A stretch of DNA of 64,000 bases from Thalassomonas haliotis. Lineage in GTDB: Bacteria; Pseudomonadota; Gammaproteobacteria; Enterobacterales; Alteromonadaceae. Shown here one piece after another: positions 10,101 to 19,900 of the stretch. The stretch spans positions 2,790,001-2,854,000 of the forward strand of contig NZ_CP059693.1 in NCBI RefSeq assembly GCF_028657945.1, given 5' to 3'. The position numbers and the translations under genes are program-made. How positions within the stretch are numbered: position 1 is the first letter of the stretch; every line of letters starts with the position of its first letter. The notes beneath the pieces were generated by a model. It made no database searches, had not been told where the DNA came from, and was given only the letters and a program-made list of their open reading frames with translations.

Positions 10101-10234
10101 AAGGTGCTGTGACCGCCAGCATTAATGATGACAATACCTATACCTATAATGAATTCCTTGATCCGCCGAAGCAGTCCCGTAACCGTGACTCTTCATTATG
10201 GGAAATCCGTTTAGGGGTTAAATACGACTTCTAA
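7106..10234 (+). CDS. Oar-type TonB-dependent receptor 2
   Basis: The 1042-residue protein has a signal peptide ending at Ala25 (TAQA), a carboxypeptidase-regulatory-like domain (about 28-110), a plug domain (about 125-250, ending NAVTKSGTNE) and an outer-membrane barrel ending KYDF. It is a paralogue of receptor 1 with the same order of motifs and an identical ribosome-binding leader. It differs by two cysteines in the plug, Cys178 and Cys238, at positions that are not cysteine in receptors 1 and 3; they could form a disulfide. Two operator-like palindromes precede it and a terminator follows at 10274. Substrate inferred from context as nucleosides or their oligomers. Confidence 0.9.
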   Translation: MKTHRLSRVAAALVLGMGLTATAQANTTSSAIKGHITGPQGNAAAGTVVSITHVPSGTTRQVTVNEAGIFSAKGLRVGGPYRVVIDSDAYEDQEVKDVFLQLGKTYELDRSLEVEQNMEVIAVTGRILDKNAGSTSPASNFNLDDLVNAPTVNRDIKDVIRVDPRIYIDQTNNDAINCAGGNPKFNSLTVDGTRMNDNFGLNSNGYPTVRIPFSYDSIDQVTVELAPFDVQYGGFTSCNINAVTKSGTNEVHGGFFYDFTSDSLKGDSLEGDKQDVGDYTEKRYGFNLGLPLIEDKLFFFGSYEKLDGSQILDYIPFNDSPQRISQEEIDRIVQISKDVYDYDPGSMEPSLPVEDEKILLKLDWNINDDHRAVFVYNYNDGYEWGQSDADPVEIALSNHVYERGAELTSYVSSIYSNWSDNFSTEFRIGYLEMDNRQISRDADSGFSEFRVQADDIRVYIGPDDSRQSNKLKYDTTSLKLAGTYYLDDHELYFGYEREELDVFNLFIQHSQTETRFSSVDDFENGLASQIEYGNAQSHNPDDAAGEFEYALNTLYFQDKFELYDYDMTIMVGVRYDWYKSSDKPTENPNFVERYGYSNSQNLDGVDLIQPRFGFNWMASDQLEVRGGFGLYSGGNPNVWISNSYSNDGVRNIQARLRNDRDDTGSRPPIQITGPDGIAYDGSGRAGYDIPVELIDAVTNGSADSSVNVTDPDFEIPSEWKYALGATYTTEDEYVIMADLLYTDKQDSAIIKNIGKEYKEELAPDGRPITTGRDDYLLTNVSDGGDTTVLSLSVSKTYDNGFSFTASYAYTESNDVHPMTSSVAFTNYHDVATASPNSLQEATSNYEIPHRFTVNLNYVHEFFAGYETTFSLFGQANEGRPYTWSFAGSNNGGGFDFDYNDLDRQLLYVPLENDPLVNYGADFDLAAFNDFIESEGLKRGEIMDRNELSSDWWVKFDVRVEQEFAGFMEGHKGSAFFVIENVGNLINDDWGVLKQGSYLQGAVTASINDDNTYTYNEFLDPPKQSRNRDSSLWEIRLGVKYDF

Positions 10235-10273
10235 TATAGCGCTTAGCTATTTTTACTAGCTCGTTTTGAGGAT

Positions 10274-10304
10274 AAAAGCCGTACTTAATTAAGTACGGCT
10301 TTTT
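10274..10304 (+). terminator. Intrinsic terminator after receptor 2
   Basis: Perfect inverted arms (10274-10286 with 10291-10303) around AATT form a symmetrical stem ending in TTTT. Because it also starts with AAAA it could work in both directions. Confidence 0.85.
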
Positions 10305-10413
10305 AGTCTCTATTGCTTATGTTTTGTTCGGTGACTTGAGATTAACGAATGAAATCGCCTTTGAGATCACATAAATTGTATTTTAATCTTTCGGTTAGTT
10401 CGATATACTAAAC

Positions 10414-10429
10414 TTGACCATATGGTCAA
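10414..10429. promoter_or_regulatory. RutR-type operator for cdd-deoA
   Basis: TTGACCATATGGTCAA is an exact match to the published RutR consensus and a perfect palindrome. It begins five bases after a TATACT -10 box (10404-10409), so the transcription start should fall inside it, and it ends 17 bases before the cdd ATG. Repression of pyrimidine nucleoside breakdown is the natural reading. Confidence 0.8.
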
Positions 10430-10446
10430 ATTTTAAAGGTTCTTTT

Positions 10447-10866
10447 ATGTCTGTTGAAAAAAACAAAGATTGGCAAAAGCTGATCGCCAGTGCGCAGCAA
10501 GGTTATCACAAGGCCTATGCGCCTTATAGTAAGTTTCATGTCGGCGCGGCCGCCATGACCGAGCAGGGCACTATAGTACAAGGCTGTAATGTTGAAAATG
10601 CCTCTTACGGTTTGACGGTATGCGCCGAGCGAAATTGTATCGCCCAGGCGGTGATCCAGGGGCAACAGACGTTTTCTGCCATGGTGGTTTATACCGAGCA
10701 GGAAAAATTAACCCCGCCTTGTGGCGCTTGCCGCCAGGTCATTGCCGAATTTTTTGCCCCCGAGGCCGAGGTGATGGCGGTGAATCATCTTGATAGCCGA
10801 CAAACCTGGACGGTAGCCGAGCTGCTGCCGGATGCTTTTACTCCTAAGAATTTATTAGAGCAGTAA
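10447..10866 (+). CDS. cdd: Cytidine deaminase
   Basis: This 139-residue cytosolic enzyme deaminates cytidine and deoxycytidine to uridine and deoxyuridine. The zinc site is complete: Cys59-Ala-Glu61 (TVCAERNC) and PPCGACRQV with Cys92 and Cys95. Length matches the short homotetrameric form rather than the longer E. coli form. The ATG at 10447 is chosen because the upstream in-frame TTG at 10414 lies inside the operator and would add 11 unrelated residues. An AGG motif precedes the ATG. deoA starts one base after the stop, so the two form an operon. Confidence 0.95.
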   Translation: MSVEKNKDWQKLIASAQQGYHKAYAPYSKFHVGAAAMTEQGTIVQGCNVENASYGLTVCAERNCIAQAVIQGQQTFSAMVVYTEQEKLTPPCGACRQVIAEFFAPEAEVMAVNHLDSRQTWTVAELLPDAFTPKNLLEQ

Positions 10867-10867
10867 T

Positions 10868-12190
10868 ATGTTACTCCCCCAAGAAATCATACGTCACAAG
10901 CGTGACGGGCTGGTTTTAGCCCAGGAAGAAATTCAGGCCTTTATCGACGGCCTGGTGAGCGGCAGTTTTACCGATGCCCAGGTAGGCGCCATGGCCATGT
11001 GTATTTATCAGCAGGGTATGACGGTGGATGAAACCGTGGCTTTTACCAACGCCATGAAAAATTCCGGTGATGTCCTTAGCTGGCCCGAGCTTGATGGTCC
11101 GATTGTTGATAAACATTCCACCGGTGGTGTCGGCGATAAGGTCAGCTTTATGCTCTCGGCAATTGTTGCGGCATGCGGCGGTTATGTGCCTATGATTTCG
11201 GGCAGGGGGTTAGGCCATACCGGCGGCACGGTTGATAAGTTGGAAAGTATTGCCGGTTTTAATGTCCAGCCGAGTCTGCGAGCATTTAAAAGCCTGGTGG
11301 CCGAGCACGGCCTGGCGATTATTTCCCAAACCAGCAATTTAGCACCCGCGGATAAACGTTTATACGGCGTACGTGATATTACCGCCACGGTGGACTCAAT
11401 TCCGCTGATTACCGCCTCTATTTTATCGAAGAAACTGTCTGCCGGGCTTGATGCCCTGGTGATGGATATTAAGGTCGGTAACGGCGCTATGATGACAGAT
11501 ATCAAGCAGGCCAATGCACTGGCACAAAGCATTGTTAATGTTGCCACCGGCGCCGGGGTAAAAACCGAGGCCATTATTACCGATATGAACCAGGTACTGG
11601 GTAGTAGCGCGGGTAATGCCTTGGAAATCAAGGAAACCGTGGATTATCTTACCGGGGAATATCGCGAGCCGAGATTACATCAGGTCACGGTATCTCTGGC
11701 TTGTGCCATGCTTCAACATGCCGGACTTGCAGTTGATGAAAGCCAGGCCCGGGCTAAAATCGAGCAGGCATTAAGCTCAGGCAAGGCGGCAGAGAAATTT
11801 GCCGATATGATTGCCGCCATGGGCGGACCGGGTGATTTATTAACCAATCCCTGGGCTTCAATGCCAAAAGCCAATGTGGTGCAGGATATTATCGTTAAAC
11901 AGGACGGTTATATCAACGGCATGCAAACCCGGGATATCGGCATGGCGGTGGTGGCGCTAGGCGGCGGCCGTTTAGCCGGTGATCAGCAAATTGATCACAG
12001 TGTCGGTTTTGATGCCATTACCCCGCTGGGCAGCTACCTTAAAGCCGGTGATGTGATTGCCAGGGTACATGCCAAAGACAGCGACAGCGCTGCGCAGGCG
12101 TCGGCCCGTTATTTAACTGCTTTAGAGATAGGTGAAGGGCTGGCAGAATTGCCGTCTGTGATTTATCACAGCGTGAATGCCGATACTTAG
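10868..12190 (+). CDS. deoA: Thymidine phosphorylase
   Basis: The 440-residue enzyme splits thymidine or deoxyuridine with phosphate to give the base and deoxyribose-1-phosphate. It shows DKHSTGGVGDKVS (about residues 82-94), which binds phosphate, and the family signature SGRGLGHTGGTVDKLESI. Length matches E. coli DeoA. It is translated one base after cdd, so cytidine deamination and cleavage are coupled. Its product feeds deoB and deoC elsewhere in the window. A bidirectional-looking terminator separates it from convergent upp. Confidence 0.96.
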   Translation: MLLPQEIIRHKRDGLVLAQEEIQAFIDGLVSGSFTDAQVGAMAMCIYQQGMTVDETVAFTNAMKNSGDVLSWPELDGPIVDKHSTGGVGDKVSFMLSAIVAACGGYVPMISGRGLGHTGGTVDKLESIAGFNVQPSLRAFKSLVAEHGLAIISQTSNLAPADKRLYGVRDITATVDSIPLITASILSKKLSAGLDALVMDIKVGNGAMMTDIKQANALAQSIVNVATGAGVKTEAIITDMNQVLGSSAGNALEIKETVDYLTGEYREPRLHQVTVSLACAMLQHAGLAVDESQARAKIEQALSSGKAAEKFADMIAAMGGPGDLLTNPWASMPKANVVQDIIVKQDGYINGMQTRDIGMAVVALGGGRLAGDQQIDHSVGFDAITPLGSYLKAGDVIARVHAKDSDSAAQASARYLTALEIGEGLAELPSVIYHSVNADT

Positions 12191-12205
12191 TTAAGTTAGC
12201 TTAGC

Positions 12206-12248
12206 AAAAAAGCCGTTGTGGACGACATTCATTTTGTCCACAACGGCT
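12206..12248 (-). terminator. Terminator between deoA and upp
   Basis: A 13-base-pair stem (12211-12223 with 12236-12248) is followed, read on the minus strand, by a T-run (12206-12211), so it terminates upp. It lies between convergent genes and the stem also follows deoA. Confidence 0.88.
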
Positions 12249-12266
12249 GTTGATAACGGTTAAATG

Positions 12267-12893
12267 CTAAAGCGTACCAAAAATCTTATCGCCGGCATCG
12301 CCAAGGCCAGGCAAGATATAACCCTTGTCATTGAGTTTCTCATCAACGCTGCCGATGTACATGTCTACGTCCGGATGGGCTTTTTCTATCAATTCAATGC
12401 CTTCAGGCGCCGCGACCAAGAACAGGGCTTTAATTTGCTTACAGCCACTTTCTTTGAGCAGATCTATGGTGGCCAGGGCGCTGCCGCCGGTTGCCAGCAT
12501 AGGGTCGATGATCAGCGCCGTTCTTTCACTGATATCGGCGACGATATTCTGATAATAACTTTCCGGCTCCAGGGTTTCTTCGTTGCGGGCAATACCCACT
12601 ATGCTGACGGTGGCGCAGGGTAAAATGGCTTGGGCGCCGTTTAACATGCCTAAACCGGCGCGTAAAATCGGCACTAAGGTCGGTTGCTTGTTGGCCAATA
12701 CCGGTGCGGAAATATTACCGGACCAGCAGGTCATCGGCTGCTGTTTCAGCTCAAGATCTGCGGTGGCTTCCATGGTGAGCATAGTGGATACTTCATTGAC
12801 CAGCTCACGGAATTTTTTCAGTGAAATGGTATCTTCTCTGAGCAGACTGACTTTATGTTTAACCATGGGATGGTTACTGGGATAGACGGCCAT
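12267..12893 (-). CDS. upp: Uracil phosphoribosyltransferase
   Basis: The 208-residue enzyme converts uracil and PRPP to UMP. The PRPP loop is ALIIDPMLATGGSALATIDL (about 126-145), and the uracil-binding segment is YILPGLGDAGDK near the C terminus. Full family length. The start follows AAGGAAA. It is a single gene with its own terminator, so it salvages uracil released by nucleoside breakdown; no uracil permease lies next to it. Confidence 0.96.
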   Translation of the reverse strand: MAVYPSNHPMVKHKVSLLREDTISLKKFRELVNEVSTMLTMEATADLELKQQPMTCWSGNISAPVLANKQPTLVPILRAGLGMLNGAQAILPCATVSIVGIARNEETLEPESYYQNIVADISERTALIIDPMLATGGSALATIDLLKESGCKQIKALFLVAAPEGIELIEKAHPDVDMYIGSVDEKLNDKGYILPGLGDAGDKIFGTL

Positions 12894-12928
12894 AGTGTTT
12901 CCTTGAAACGATAATTAAAAGGGGTGAA

Positions 12929-12964
12929 GCTGAGCCTTAACTTTATGCAAAGTTAAGGCTCAGC
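12929..12964 (-). terminator. Hairpin after tdk
   Basis: A perfect 16-base-pair stem (12929-12944 with 12949-12964) lies 10 bases beyond the tdk stop. On the minus strand the following bases are only partly T-rich, so it is a probable but not ideal intrinsic terminator. Confidence 0.65.
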
Positions 12965-12973
12965 ATAAAAGTG

Positions 12974-13552
12974 TTATTGCCAAACGAGCTGTTTAAAGTG
13001 CTCACGGCACAGGGATTCGTATCTTTCATTGCCGCCCACTTCTACCTGGGCGCCTGAGGTGATGGGACGGTTATTTTCATCCAACCGGGTGACAAAGTTA
13101 GCCTTGCGTCCGCAATGGCAAATGGTTTTCAGCTCGACAAGTTTGTCGGCCCAGGCCAGCAGGGCGGCGCTGCCTTCAAAGGTTTCACCGAGAAAGTCGG
13201 TGCGCAGGCCATAGGCAAGCACGGGAATGTGCAATCTATCGACAATATCGGTTAATTGTTTAACCTGTTGTGATGATAAAAACTGGGCTTCGTCAATCAG
13301 GATACAACTGAGTTTTTGTGCCTGGTGCAGTTTCTCTACCTCATCAAAGATATTGCTTTGTTCGCTAAAAACCCGGGCGTCGGCATTGATGCCTAAGCGG
13401 GAAGCAACTTTGCCTTCGGCGAACCTGTCATCGATTTTTGCGGTAAAAATTACCGTATGCATGCCGCGTTCACGGTAGTTATAGGAAGACTGTAATAAAT
13501 GGGTGGACTTACCGGCATTCATTGCGGAGTAATAAAAATACAACTGCGCCAT
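12974..13552 (-). CDS. tdk: Thymidine kinase (type II)
   Basis: The 192-residue enzyme phosphorylates thymidine with ATP. It has the P-loop SAMNAGKST (about 9-17), the DEAQF motif (Asp87-Glu88), the LRTDF segment and a zinc site with Cys145, Cys147 and Cys182. Length matches the cellular type II family. It lies alone between hairpins and balances the catabolic enzymes by salvaging thymidine for DNA synthesis. Confidence 0.95.
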   Translation of the reverse strand: MAQLYFYYSAMNAGKSTHLLQSSYNYRERGMHTVIFTAKIDDRFAEGKVASRLGINADARVFSEQSNIFDEVEKLHQAQKLSCILIDEAQFLSSQQVKQLTDIVDRLHIPVLAYGLRTDFLGETFEGSAALLAWADKLVELKTICHCGRKANFVTRLDENNRPITSGAQVEVGGNERYESLCREHFKQLVWQ

Positions 13553-13783
13553 AAAAAGTGAATTTCCTGTTTTAATTGGTTTTACTGGCGTGGCTTGTCA
13601 GCGCAAAGAAATACCAGTAGCTTACCCCGAAAATTACTGGTCGGGGGCTATTGGCTGGCTATTCTATTACAAAATACCTCAATGGCTAAGGAAAATAATC
13701 AAAGGATTTGACTTAAACCGGAATATTCCTGGTAAATGCTTATTTTTTAAGGGGAGAGGAGAGAGTTATCAGAAATGATTTTG

Positions 13784-13814
13784 GCAGGATAAGCGCTTTA
13801 TCTGCTTATCCTGC
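13784..13814 (-). terminator. Hairpin after deoC
   Basis: Perfect 11-base inverted arms (13784-13794 with 13804-13814) lie 16 bases beyond the deoC stop. The minus-strand flank lacks a clear T-run, so termination is inferred from position. Confidence 0.5.
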
Positions 13815-13829
13815 TGTTTATAGCAGGGT

Positions 13830-14600
13830 TTAGTAACCGCTGCTTTGGCCTTTATCTGCCTGGTGGCCTAAGGTCGTTAATAAACTGGCTAATAAGCTGC
13901 TGGCGCCGAACCTGAAGGTTTGGCTTTTGCTCCAGCTTTCACCTAAAATTTCGCTGGCCATATCCAGATAAACCGCGGCATCTTCTGCGCTGCGCACACC
14001 GCCGGCGGCTTTAAAGCCAACCTGTGGGTTGTTTGCTTTAATCACGTTCAGCATAACCTTGGCTGCTTCCGGCGTGGCATTTACCGGCACTTTTCCGGTA
14101 GAGGTTTTAATAAAGTCAGCACCGGCGGCAATTGAAAGTTCGCTGGCTTTTTGGATCAGTGCTTGGGTTTTTAATTCACCGGATTCAATGATCACTTTAA
14201 GCATAATATCGCCACAGGCGGCTTTACAGGCTTTAACCAGTTCAAAACCGATGTCTTCATTACCCCCAATCAGGGCGCGGTAAGGGAAGACCACGTCGAC
14301 TTCATCGGCGCCGTAGGCAACCGCGGCTTTGGTTTCGGCAACGGCAATGTCGATGTCATCATTGCCGTGAGGGAAGTTGGTTACCGTGGCGATTTGAACC
14401 TCAGGCGACCCCTGGGCGGCCAGTGTCTTTTTCGCCAGCGGGATAAAACGCGGGAAAATACAAATAGCAGCGGTATTACCGGCAGGCGATTTGGCCTGGC
14501 GGCACAGCTCGATGATGTCCTGTTCGCTTTCACTATCGGTTAAGCTGGTTAAGTCCATTAAACTCAGCGCGGTTAACGCGTAGTCTTGTAATTTACTCAT
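13830..14600 (-). CDS. deoC: Deoxyribose-phosphate aldolase
   Basis: The 256-residue class I aldolase splits 2-deoxyribose-5-phosphate into acetaldehyde and glyceraldehyde-3-phosphate. The Schiff-base lysine is Lys165 in IKTSTGK, and Asp102 ([11 protein letters not shown]) and Lys197 ([11 protein letters not shown]) match the other catalytic residues of E. coli DeoC. The start follows AAGGAACC. It is the last gene of a udk-nupC-deoC operon, nine bases after nupC, and completes deoxyribose use begun by deoA, deoD and deoB. Confidence 0.96.
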   Translation of the reverse strand: MSKLQDYALTALSLMDLTSLTDSESEQDIIELCRQAKSPAGNTAAICIFPRFIPLAKKTLAAQGSPEVQIATVTNFPHGNDDIDIAVAETKAAVAYGADEVDVVFPYRALIGGNEDIGFELVKACKAACGDIMLKVIIESGELKTQALIQKASELSIAAGADFIKTSTGKVPVNATPEAAKVMLNVIKANNPQVGFKAAGGVRSAEDAAVYLDMASEILGESWSKSQTFRFGASSLLASLLTTLGHQADKGQSSGY

Positions 14601-14609
14601 TCTGGTTCC

Positions 14610-15857
14610 TTATAAGGTGACGAAAACACCGGCAATGGCCGCGCTCATCAAGTTAGCTAAGGTAGCTGCCAGCATCGCACGCATGCCTAAACGGGCAATA
14701 TCATGTCGTCTGCTAGGGGCCATAGAGCCTAAACCACCCAATAAAATGGCAATAGAAGACAGGTTGGCAAAACCACAAAGGGCAAAGGTCACAATGGTTT
14801 GTGTGTGGTGACTTAAGCTGTCTTTGACTTCAACAAAATTGACGTAGGCGAAAAACTCATTCACGGCAATTTTTTGTCCGATAAAGCTGCCCGCCTGTAG
14901 CATTTCATCGACAGGCACGCCGATAATAAAGGCCAGCGGCGCAAATACGTATCCGAGGATTAATTCTATGGTGATGCCTTCAAAACCGAGTAAACCGCCA
15001 ATGCCGCCGATTAACATGTTCAACAAGGCAATCAGGCCGATAAAGGCTAACAGCATAGCGCCGACATTAACCGCCAGTTTTAATCCTGATGCTGCGCCAC
15101 CGGCTGCGGCATCAATGACATTGGCGGGTTTGTCATCGACATTGTCTTCAAATGCTACCGGACCTTCTTTTAGCTTTTCATGTTCGGTTTCCGGCATGAT
15201 AATTTTGGCCATCAATAAGCCGCCGGGGGCGGCCATAAAAGAGGCGGCGATCAGGTATTTAAGTTCTATGCCCAATCCGGCATAACCGGCCAGGATAGAG
15301 CCGGCAACGGAAGCCAGGCCGCCGACCATGATGGCGAATAATTCTGACTGGGTCATCCTGGCAATATAAGGACGCACGACTAATGGCGCTTCGGTTTGAC
15401 CGACAAAGATATTTGCGGTAGCAGATAAAGACTCGGGCTGGCTGGTTTTTAACAGTTTTTGTAAGCCGCCGCCGATCACCTTGATAACCACCTGCATAAT
15501 GCCTAAATAATAAAGCACAGCAATTAACGAGGAGAAAAAGATAATAATAGGCAGTACCCGTACGGCAAAGACAAAGCCTACGCCATTAGAGTACATGGCA
15601 TCTGTGCCCAGGCCGCCGAATAAAAAGTCGATACCGGCCTTGGCGCTGTCAATGACCTGCTGCACACCGCCGGTAATAGATTCTAAAACATCTTTACCAA
15701 AAGGCACATAAAGCACGAAGGCGCCAAATATCACCTGCAGGGTAAAGGCCAGGCCTACGGTGCGCCAGTTAATCGCTTTACGATGCTGTGATAAGAAAAT
15801 GGCAATGGCCAGTAAAAATACTATGCCAAACAAGCCACGTAATGCCGTTAATTCCAT
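14610..15857 (-). CDS. nupC: Concentrative nucleoside transporter (CNT family)
   Basis: The 415-residue inner-membrane symporter carries nucleosides with H+ or Na+. Landmarks are GQTEAPL (substrate-binding loop) and [15 protein letters not shown], both typical of NupC proteins, within about eight to ten hydrophobic segments. It lies between udk and deoC with short gaps (16 and 9 bases). It provides the inner-membrane step after the outer-membrane receptors nearby. Whether the coupling ion is sodium, as is common in marine species, cannot be read directly. Confidence 0.94.
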   Translation of the reverse strand: MELTALRGLFGIVFLLAIAIFLSQHRKAINWRTVGLAFTLQVIFGAFVLYVPFGKDVLESITGGVQQVIDSAKAGIDFLFGGLGTDAMYSNGVGFVFAVRVLPIIIFFSSLIAVLYYLGIMQVVIKVIGGGLQKLLKTSQPESLSATANIFVGQTEAPLVVRPYIARMTQSELFAIMVGGLASVAGSILAGYAGLGIELKYLIAASFMAAPGGLLMAKIIMPETEHEKLKEGPVAFEDNVDDKPANVIDAAAGGAASGLKLAVNVGAMLLAFIGLIALLNMLIGGIGGLLGFEGITIELILGYVFAPLAFIIGVPVDEMLQAGSFIGQKIAVNEFFAYVNFVEVKDSLSHHTQTIVTFALCGFANLSSIAILLGGLGSMAPSRRHDIARLGMRAMLAATLANLMSAAIAGVFVTL

Positions 15858-15873
15858 GAAGACCTCATTGTTA

Positions 15874-16536
15874 TTATTTTGTAAGTTGGCGAATTTTTGC
15901 TTTTAATAATTCTATTGCCATACGGTTTTTGCCACCACGGGTGATGACGATATCTGCGTAAGATTTCGAAGGCTCTATGTGCTGGTAATACATAGGACGT
16001 ACGGTATCTAAATATTGGTTGGTAATTGAGTCTATACTGCGTCCGCGTTCCAAGGTATCACGCTGGATGCGGCGGATAAGACAGATGTCCAGCGGGGTGT
16101 CCATATACATCTTAATATCAAAACTGTTGCGTAACTCTTCATTGCAAAACAACAAAATACCTTCCACTAAGATGATAGGCGTGGAATTTATCTCTATGGT
16201 TTCATCGATGCGGGTATGGGTTTTATAGCAGTAGACAGGGCACTGAACCGTATTGCCCTCGGTAAGCTCTCCGATTTGCCGGCACAATAATTCATGCTCA
16301 AAAGCATTGGGATCATCGTAGTTGGTTTTTTCCCGCTCACCCATAGTCATATGGGATTGATCACGATAATAGGCATCTTCCTTAATAATTGAGATGCCGT
16401 CCGCTCCTAATTCCGGCAATAATTCATCATATATGGTCTGTGCAAAGAGGGTTTTTCCTGAGGCTGAGGCGCCTGCAATTGCTATAACTGTCGGTTTTTT
16501 GTGTTGCACAGAGTTTTTTGCCTTAGTTTGATTCAT
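15874..16536 (-). CDS. udk: Uridine/cytidine kinase
   Basis: The 220-residue enzyme phosphorylates uridine and cytidine. It has the P-loop GASASGKT, the [10 protein letters not shown] segment that binds substrate, and full family length. An upstream ATG at 16599 would add 21 unrelated residues, but it falls inside the operator/-35 region; the -10 box (16570-16575) lies downstream of it, so the ATG at 16536 is preferred although its Shine-Dalgarno is weak. First gene of the udk-nupC-deoC operon. Confidence 0.93.
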   Translation of the reverse strand: MNQTKAKNSVQHKKPTVIAIAGASASGKTLFAQTIYDELLPELGADGISIIKEDAYYRDQSHMTMGEREKTNYDDPNAFEHELLCRQIGELTEGNTVQCPVYCYKTHTRIDETIEINSTPIILVEGILLFCNEELRNSFDIKMYMDTPLDICLIRRIQRDTLERGRSIDSITNQYLDTVRPMYYQHIEPSKSYADIVITRGGKNRMAIELLKAKIRQLTK

Positions 16537-16569
16537 TAAGTTAGCTGTCCGCTTTCTTGGCGCAGCAGT

Positions 16570-16599
16570 AAGATATTCAAAACCTGACACATGTGTCAA
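16570..16599 (-). promoter_or_regulatory. Promoter and TTGACAC-type operator for udk-nupC-deoC
   Basis: Read on the minus strand, TTGACACATGTGTCAG (16584-16599) is a palindromic operator whose TTGACA is the -35 box; TATCTT (16570-16575) follows after 18 bases. The same spacing and nearly the same spacer occur at the deoB promoter, which supports both. The region is itself loosely palindromic, so weak divergent transcription toward receptor 3 is possible. Confidence 0.72.
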
Positions 16600-16809
16600 G
16601 TTTTAAATTGCTTATCTGGCGACGGTTTGTTTCTCGCTCATTTTAGCTCTTTTGATATTTGTCCAATACCAAGCCATCAATTTGTTGCTGCTAAAATGGA
16701 CAATGAGACTGATAAGACTACTATTATACCGAAAACAAATAATTTTATGTATTAAAGAACGGTAGCAATCCGGCGGATAATTTAATTTATTCGGTAAATT
16801 TACCATAAC

Positions 16810-16825
16810 CTGACCAGTTGGTCAT
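16810..16825. promoter_or_regulatory. RutR-type operator upstream of receptor 3
   Basis: CTGACCAGTTGGTCAT keeps the TGACCA-n2-TGGTCA core of the RutR consensus. It lies 92 bases before the ATG of the third Oar-type receptor, a position suited to repression. Confidence 0.65.
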
Positions 16826-16916
16826 GTTTTATGTCGGGATTTATTGCAGAGTTCAACATTAATTGACCCAGATTAATTGATGTTGATTGATTGTTATTCG
16901 AGTGGGAGGTTATTTT

Positions 16917-19900
16917 ATGAGTAAAATAATTGCGGTTATGTTGATGTTTACGGCATTAACAATTCAGAATCCTGTCTTGGCTTCTGATACTTCATCGGCA
17001 ATTCGGGGGCTTGTTGTCGATGCTGGCGGTGTCAATCAGGCGAATGTCACCGTACAAATCATACATGGCCCCACCGGCACGACAAAAACAGTAACCACTA
17101 CGGAAGGCGGGGTTTTTCAGGCCAGAGGGCTAACCATAGGCGGACCTTATACGGTAAAAGTAACCGGGGGCAGTTCATTGACTTTTGAGGAAGTTGACGA
17201 TCTTGTGCTGCAATTGGGCCAAACGTCTAAAGTGGTGCTTAATGAAAAGCAAGCACAGGAAATCGAGCGTATTCAGGTAACCGGTCAGCTGGCAATGGCC
17301 GGTACCTACAGAAAAGGCCCGAGTGAAGAATTTTCAGAGCAGGAAATTGCCAATACTGCCGCCATTAGCCGGGATCTTAAGTCTGTGCTGAAAAGCGACT
17401 CGCGCATGGTGGTGGATACCACCGCCGATGGCGGGCCGGCACTTTCCATTGCCGGGGGCAGCGTCCGCGGCAACAGCCTGACGGTAGACGGGGTTAAGCA
17501 AAATGATGATTTCGGTCTTAATAAAAATGGTTATCCCGGGCGCAGAACGCCGATATCTCTTGATGCCATAGAACAACTGGCGGTGAATGTTGCGCCGTTT
17601 GAAGTCACTTATGGGGATTTCCAGGGGGGCAATGTTAACATCGTGACCAAATCCGGCAGCAATGAATTTCACGGCTCTGCCTTTTTCTTCCGCTCTGATG
17701 AAGGCCTGGCAGGGGAGGAAAACAAAGGAGAAGACCTAAGTATCGGTGATTTTGAAGAAGATACTTACGGGTTTACCCTCGGCGGACCGGTCGTAGAAGA
17801 TACGCTGTTTTTCTTTATCTCCTATGAAAAGTTCGATGCCACCAAACCTTATCAGTTTACCCTGGACAATGAAAATGGCGTAGCAGAAGCCAATGAAAAA
17901 ATGGGCGTGACCCAGGCGGATTTTGATCTTATCTCGCAAATTGCCCAAGATACCTGGAGTTATAATATCGGCGAATATGATACCACCTCGGATGAAGAGG
18001 ATGAAAAGCTCCTGGTAAAATTTGACTGGTATATTTCGGATGATCACCGGGCATCCTTGACTTACCAGGACAATGAAGGCAATACGGTGCGGGATTATTG
18101 GGCGGAAACCTTTCCGAATGCCACTTGGGCTACGGCTGAATCCAACCGTTATAATATGAATGAAACCTTAAAAGCCTATAGCTTACAGGTTTTTTCCGAC
18201 TGGACCGAAGATTTCTCCAGTGAATTTAAATTTGCCCGCAAAGAAGTTGAAACCGAGCAGGTGCCGCTATTAGGCGCCAACTTCGGCCAGTTTTTAATTC
18301 ATACCGGTAACGGCGGGTCTTTATATATAGGGCCGGATCAGTTCCGCCATGCCAATGCCTTAACCAATGACAGGGATATGTTCAAGTTCAAAGGGGATTA
18401 TTACCTTACCGACGAGCACCTGATCACTTTCGGGGTTGAGCATGAGATCCTGAAAATTGAAAATACCTTTGTTTTTGGTTCTTTAGGCATGACCGAATTT
18501 GCCAGCATCCAGGACTTTCAAGACAACAATGGTTTTCATGTTTTTCAAAGCTCAGTTACCGGTGATGTCAATGACGCGATAGATAAATTTGAATACAGCA
18601 CTACTACCTATTACTTGCAGGATGAATGGTCGGTTACCGATGATATTACCTTAACTTATGGTTTTCGTTTTACCAAATATGATAATGATGATAAGCCGGT
18701 ATTTAACCAAAACTTTTTTGACCGTCACGGGTACAGCAATCAAGAAAACTATGATGGCTTGGATTTATTTGAACCCAGGCTTGGGATTAACTGGACCTAT
18801 GACGATGAGACAGTGATCCGCGGCGGTATCGGTTTGTTTGGCGGTGGCGCCCCTAATGTCTGGTTATCTAATTCTTACGGTAATGACGGAGTCAGGAAAA
18901 CCTTTGCCGGCTGTTTCGGTCCTTGTTTTGATGGTAAAACCATGCCACAGGAAATCAAAGATTCGTTAGCGGCAGGTGGCTTTAGCGGAGGGGACAGCGA
19001 TACCAATAGCATAGATCCCGATTTTGAGATCCCCAGCACCTGGAAATTGAATTTCGGTATAGAAAGACGGCAGGATTTAGGCTTTCTCGGTGAGGCCTGG
19101 CTGCTGACTGCGGATGTGATTTTCAGCAAAGTGAAAGATGCGGCCATTTACACTGAGCTTAATATGGCGCAAGCAGATACCGCACCCGATGGCCGGCCTA
19201 TTTATGATTCACCGGCACCTTTTGATCTGAGCTTAACCAATACTGACGAAGGGGAAGGGCAAGTTTGGACATTCGCGGCTGAGAAAAACTTCTATACCGA
19301 TCATGGTACCTATAACTTTGGCATAGGTTATACCTATCAGGATATTACTGAAATTAATCCCGGTAACGCCTTCGTTGCTTTTGAGGGCTATTCCATGCCT
19401 GCCAATGATGACTTCCAGGCAGAAAATGAATATAACTCGGAATACGAGGTACCCCACAGGCTGACAATCAATTTCAGCTGGAGTGATGAGATTTTTGGTA
19501 ATAACCTGACGACAGTTGCTTTGTCTTTCACTGCCCGGGAAGGACGCCATTATAGCCATACCATGAGGTCGAGCGGTACTTTTGGTGGTTTTGCCGACTT
19601 TGCCACTTGGGACGGCTATAACTCACAATTGTTATATGTACCTGAGGGCGTCGACGATCCCCTGGTTACTTATGCCGACGGCTTTGACAGCGATGCCTTT
19701 TTTGCCTATATCGACGGTAATGATTGTTTAAGCCGGGGCAAGATATCAAGAAGGCACTCCTGTTCCAGCCGCTGGATTCAGCGTTTGGACATGCACCTGA
19801 TGCAGGAAATTCGTATCAGTGGTGAGCATAAGCTGGAATTAAGCCTGGACATTGAAAACCTGGGTAATCTAATTAACGACGATTGGGGCAGGGCGGAGTC

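Noticed and set aside
13590-13778. Plus-strand 62-codon frame between tdk and deoC
   Set aside because: No Shine-Dalgarno, no conserved motif, and it lies in a region between genes of the other strand.
16537-16599. N-terminal extension of udk to an upstream ATG
   Set aside because: The ATG lies in the operator and upstream of the -10 box, so it would not be on the transcript; the added residues are not found in uridine kinases.
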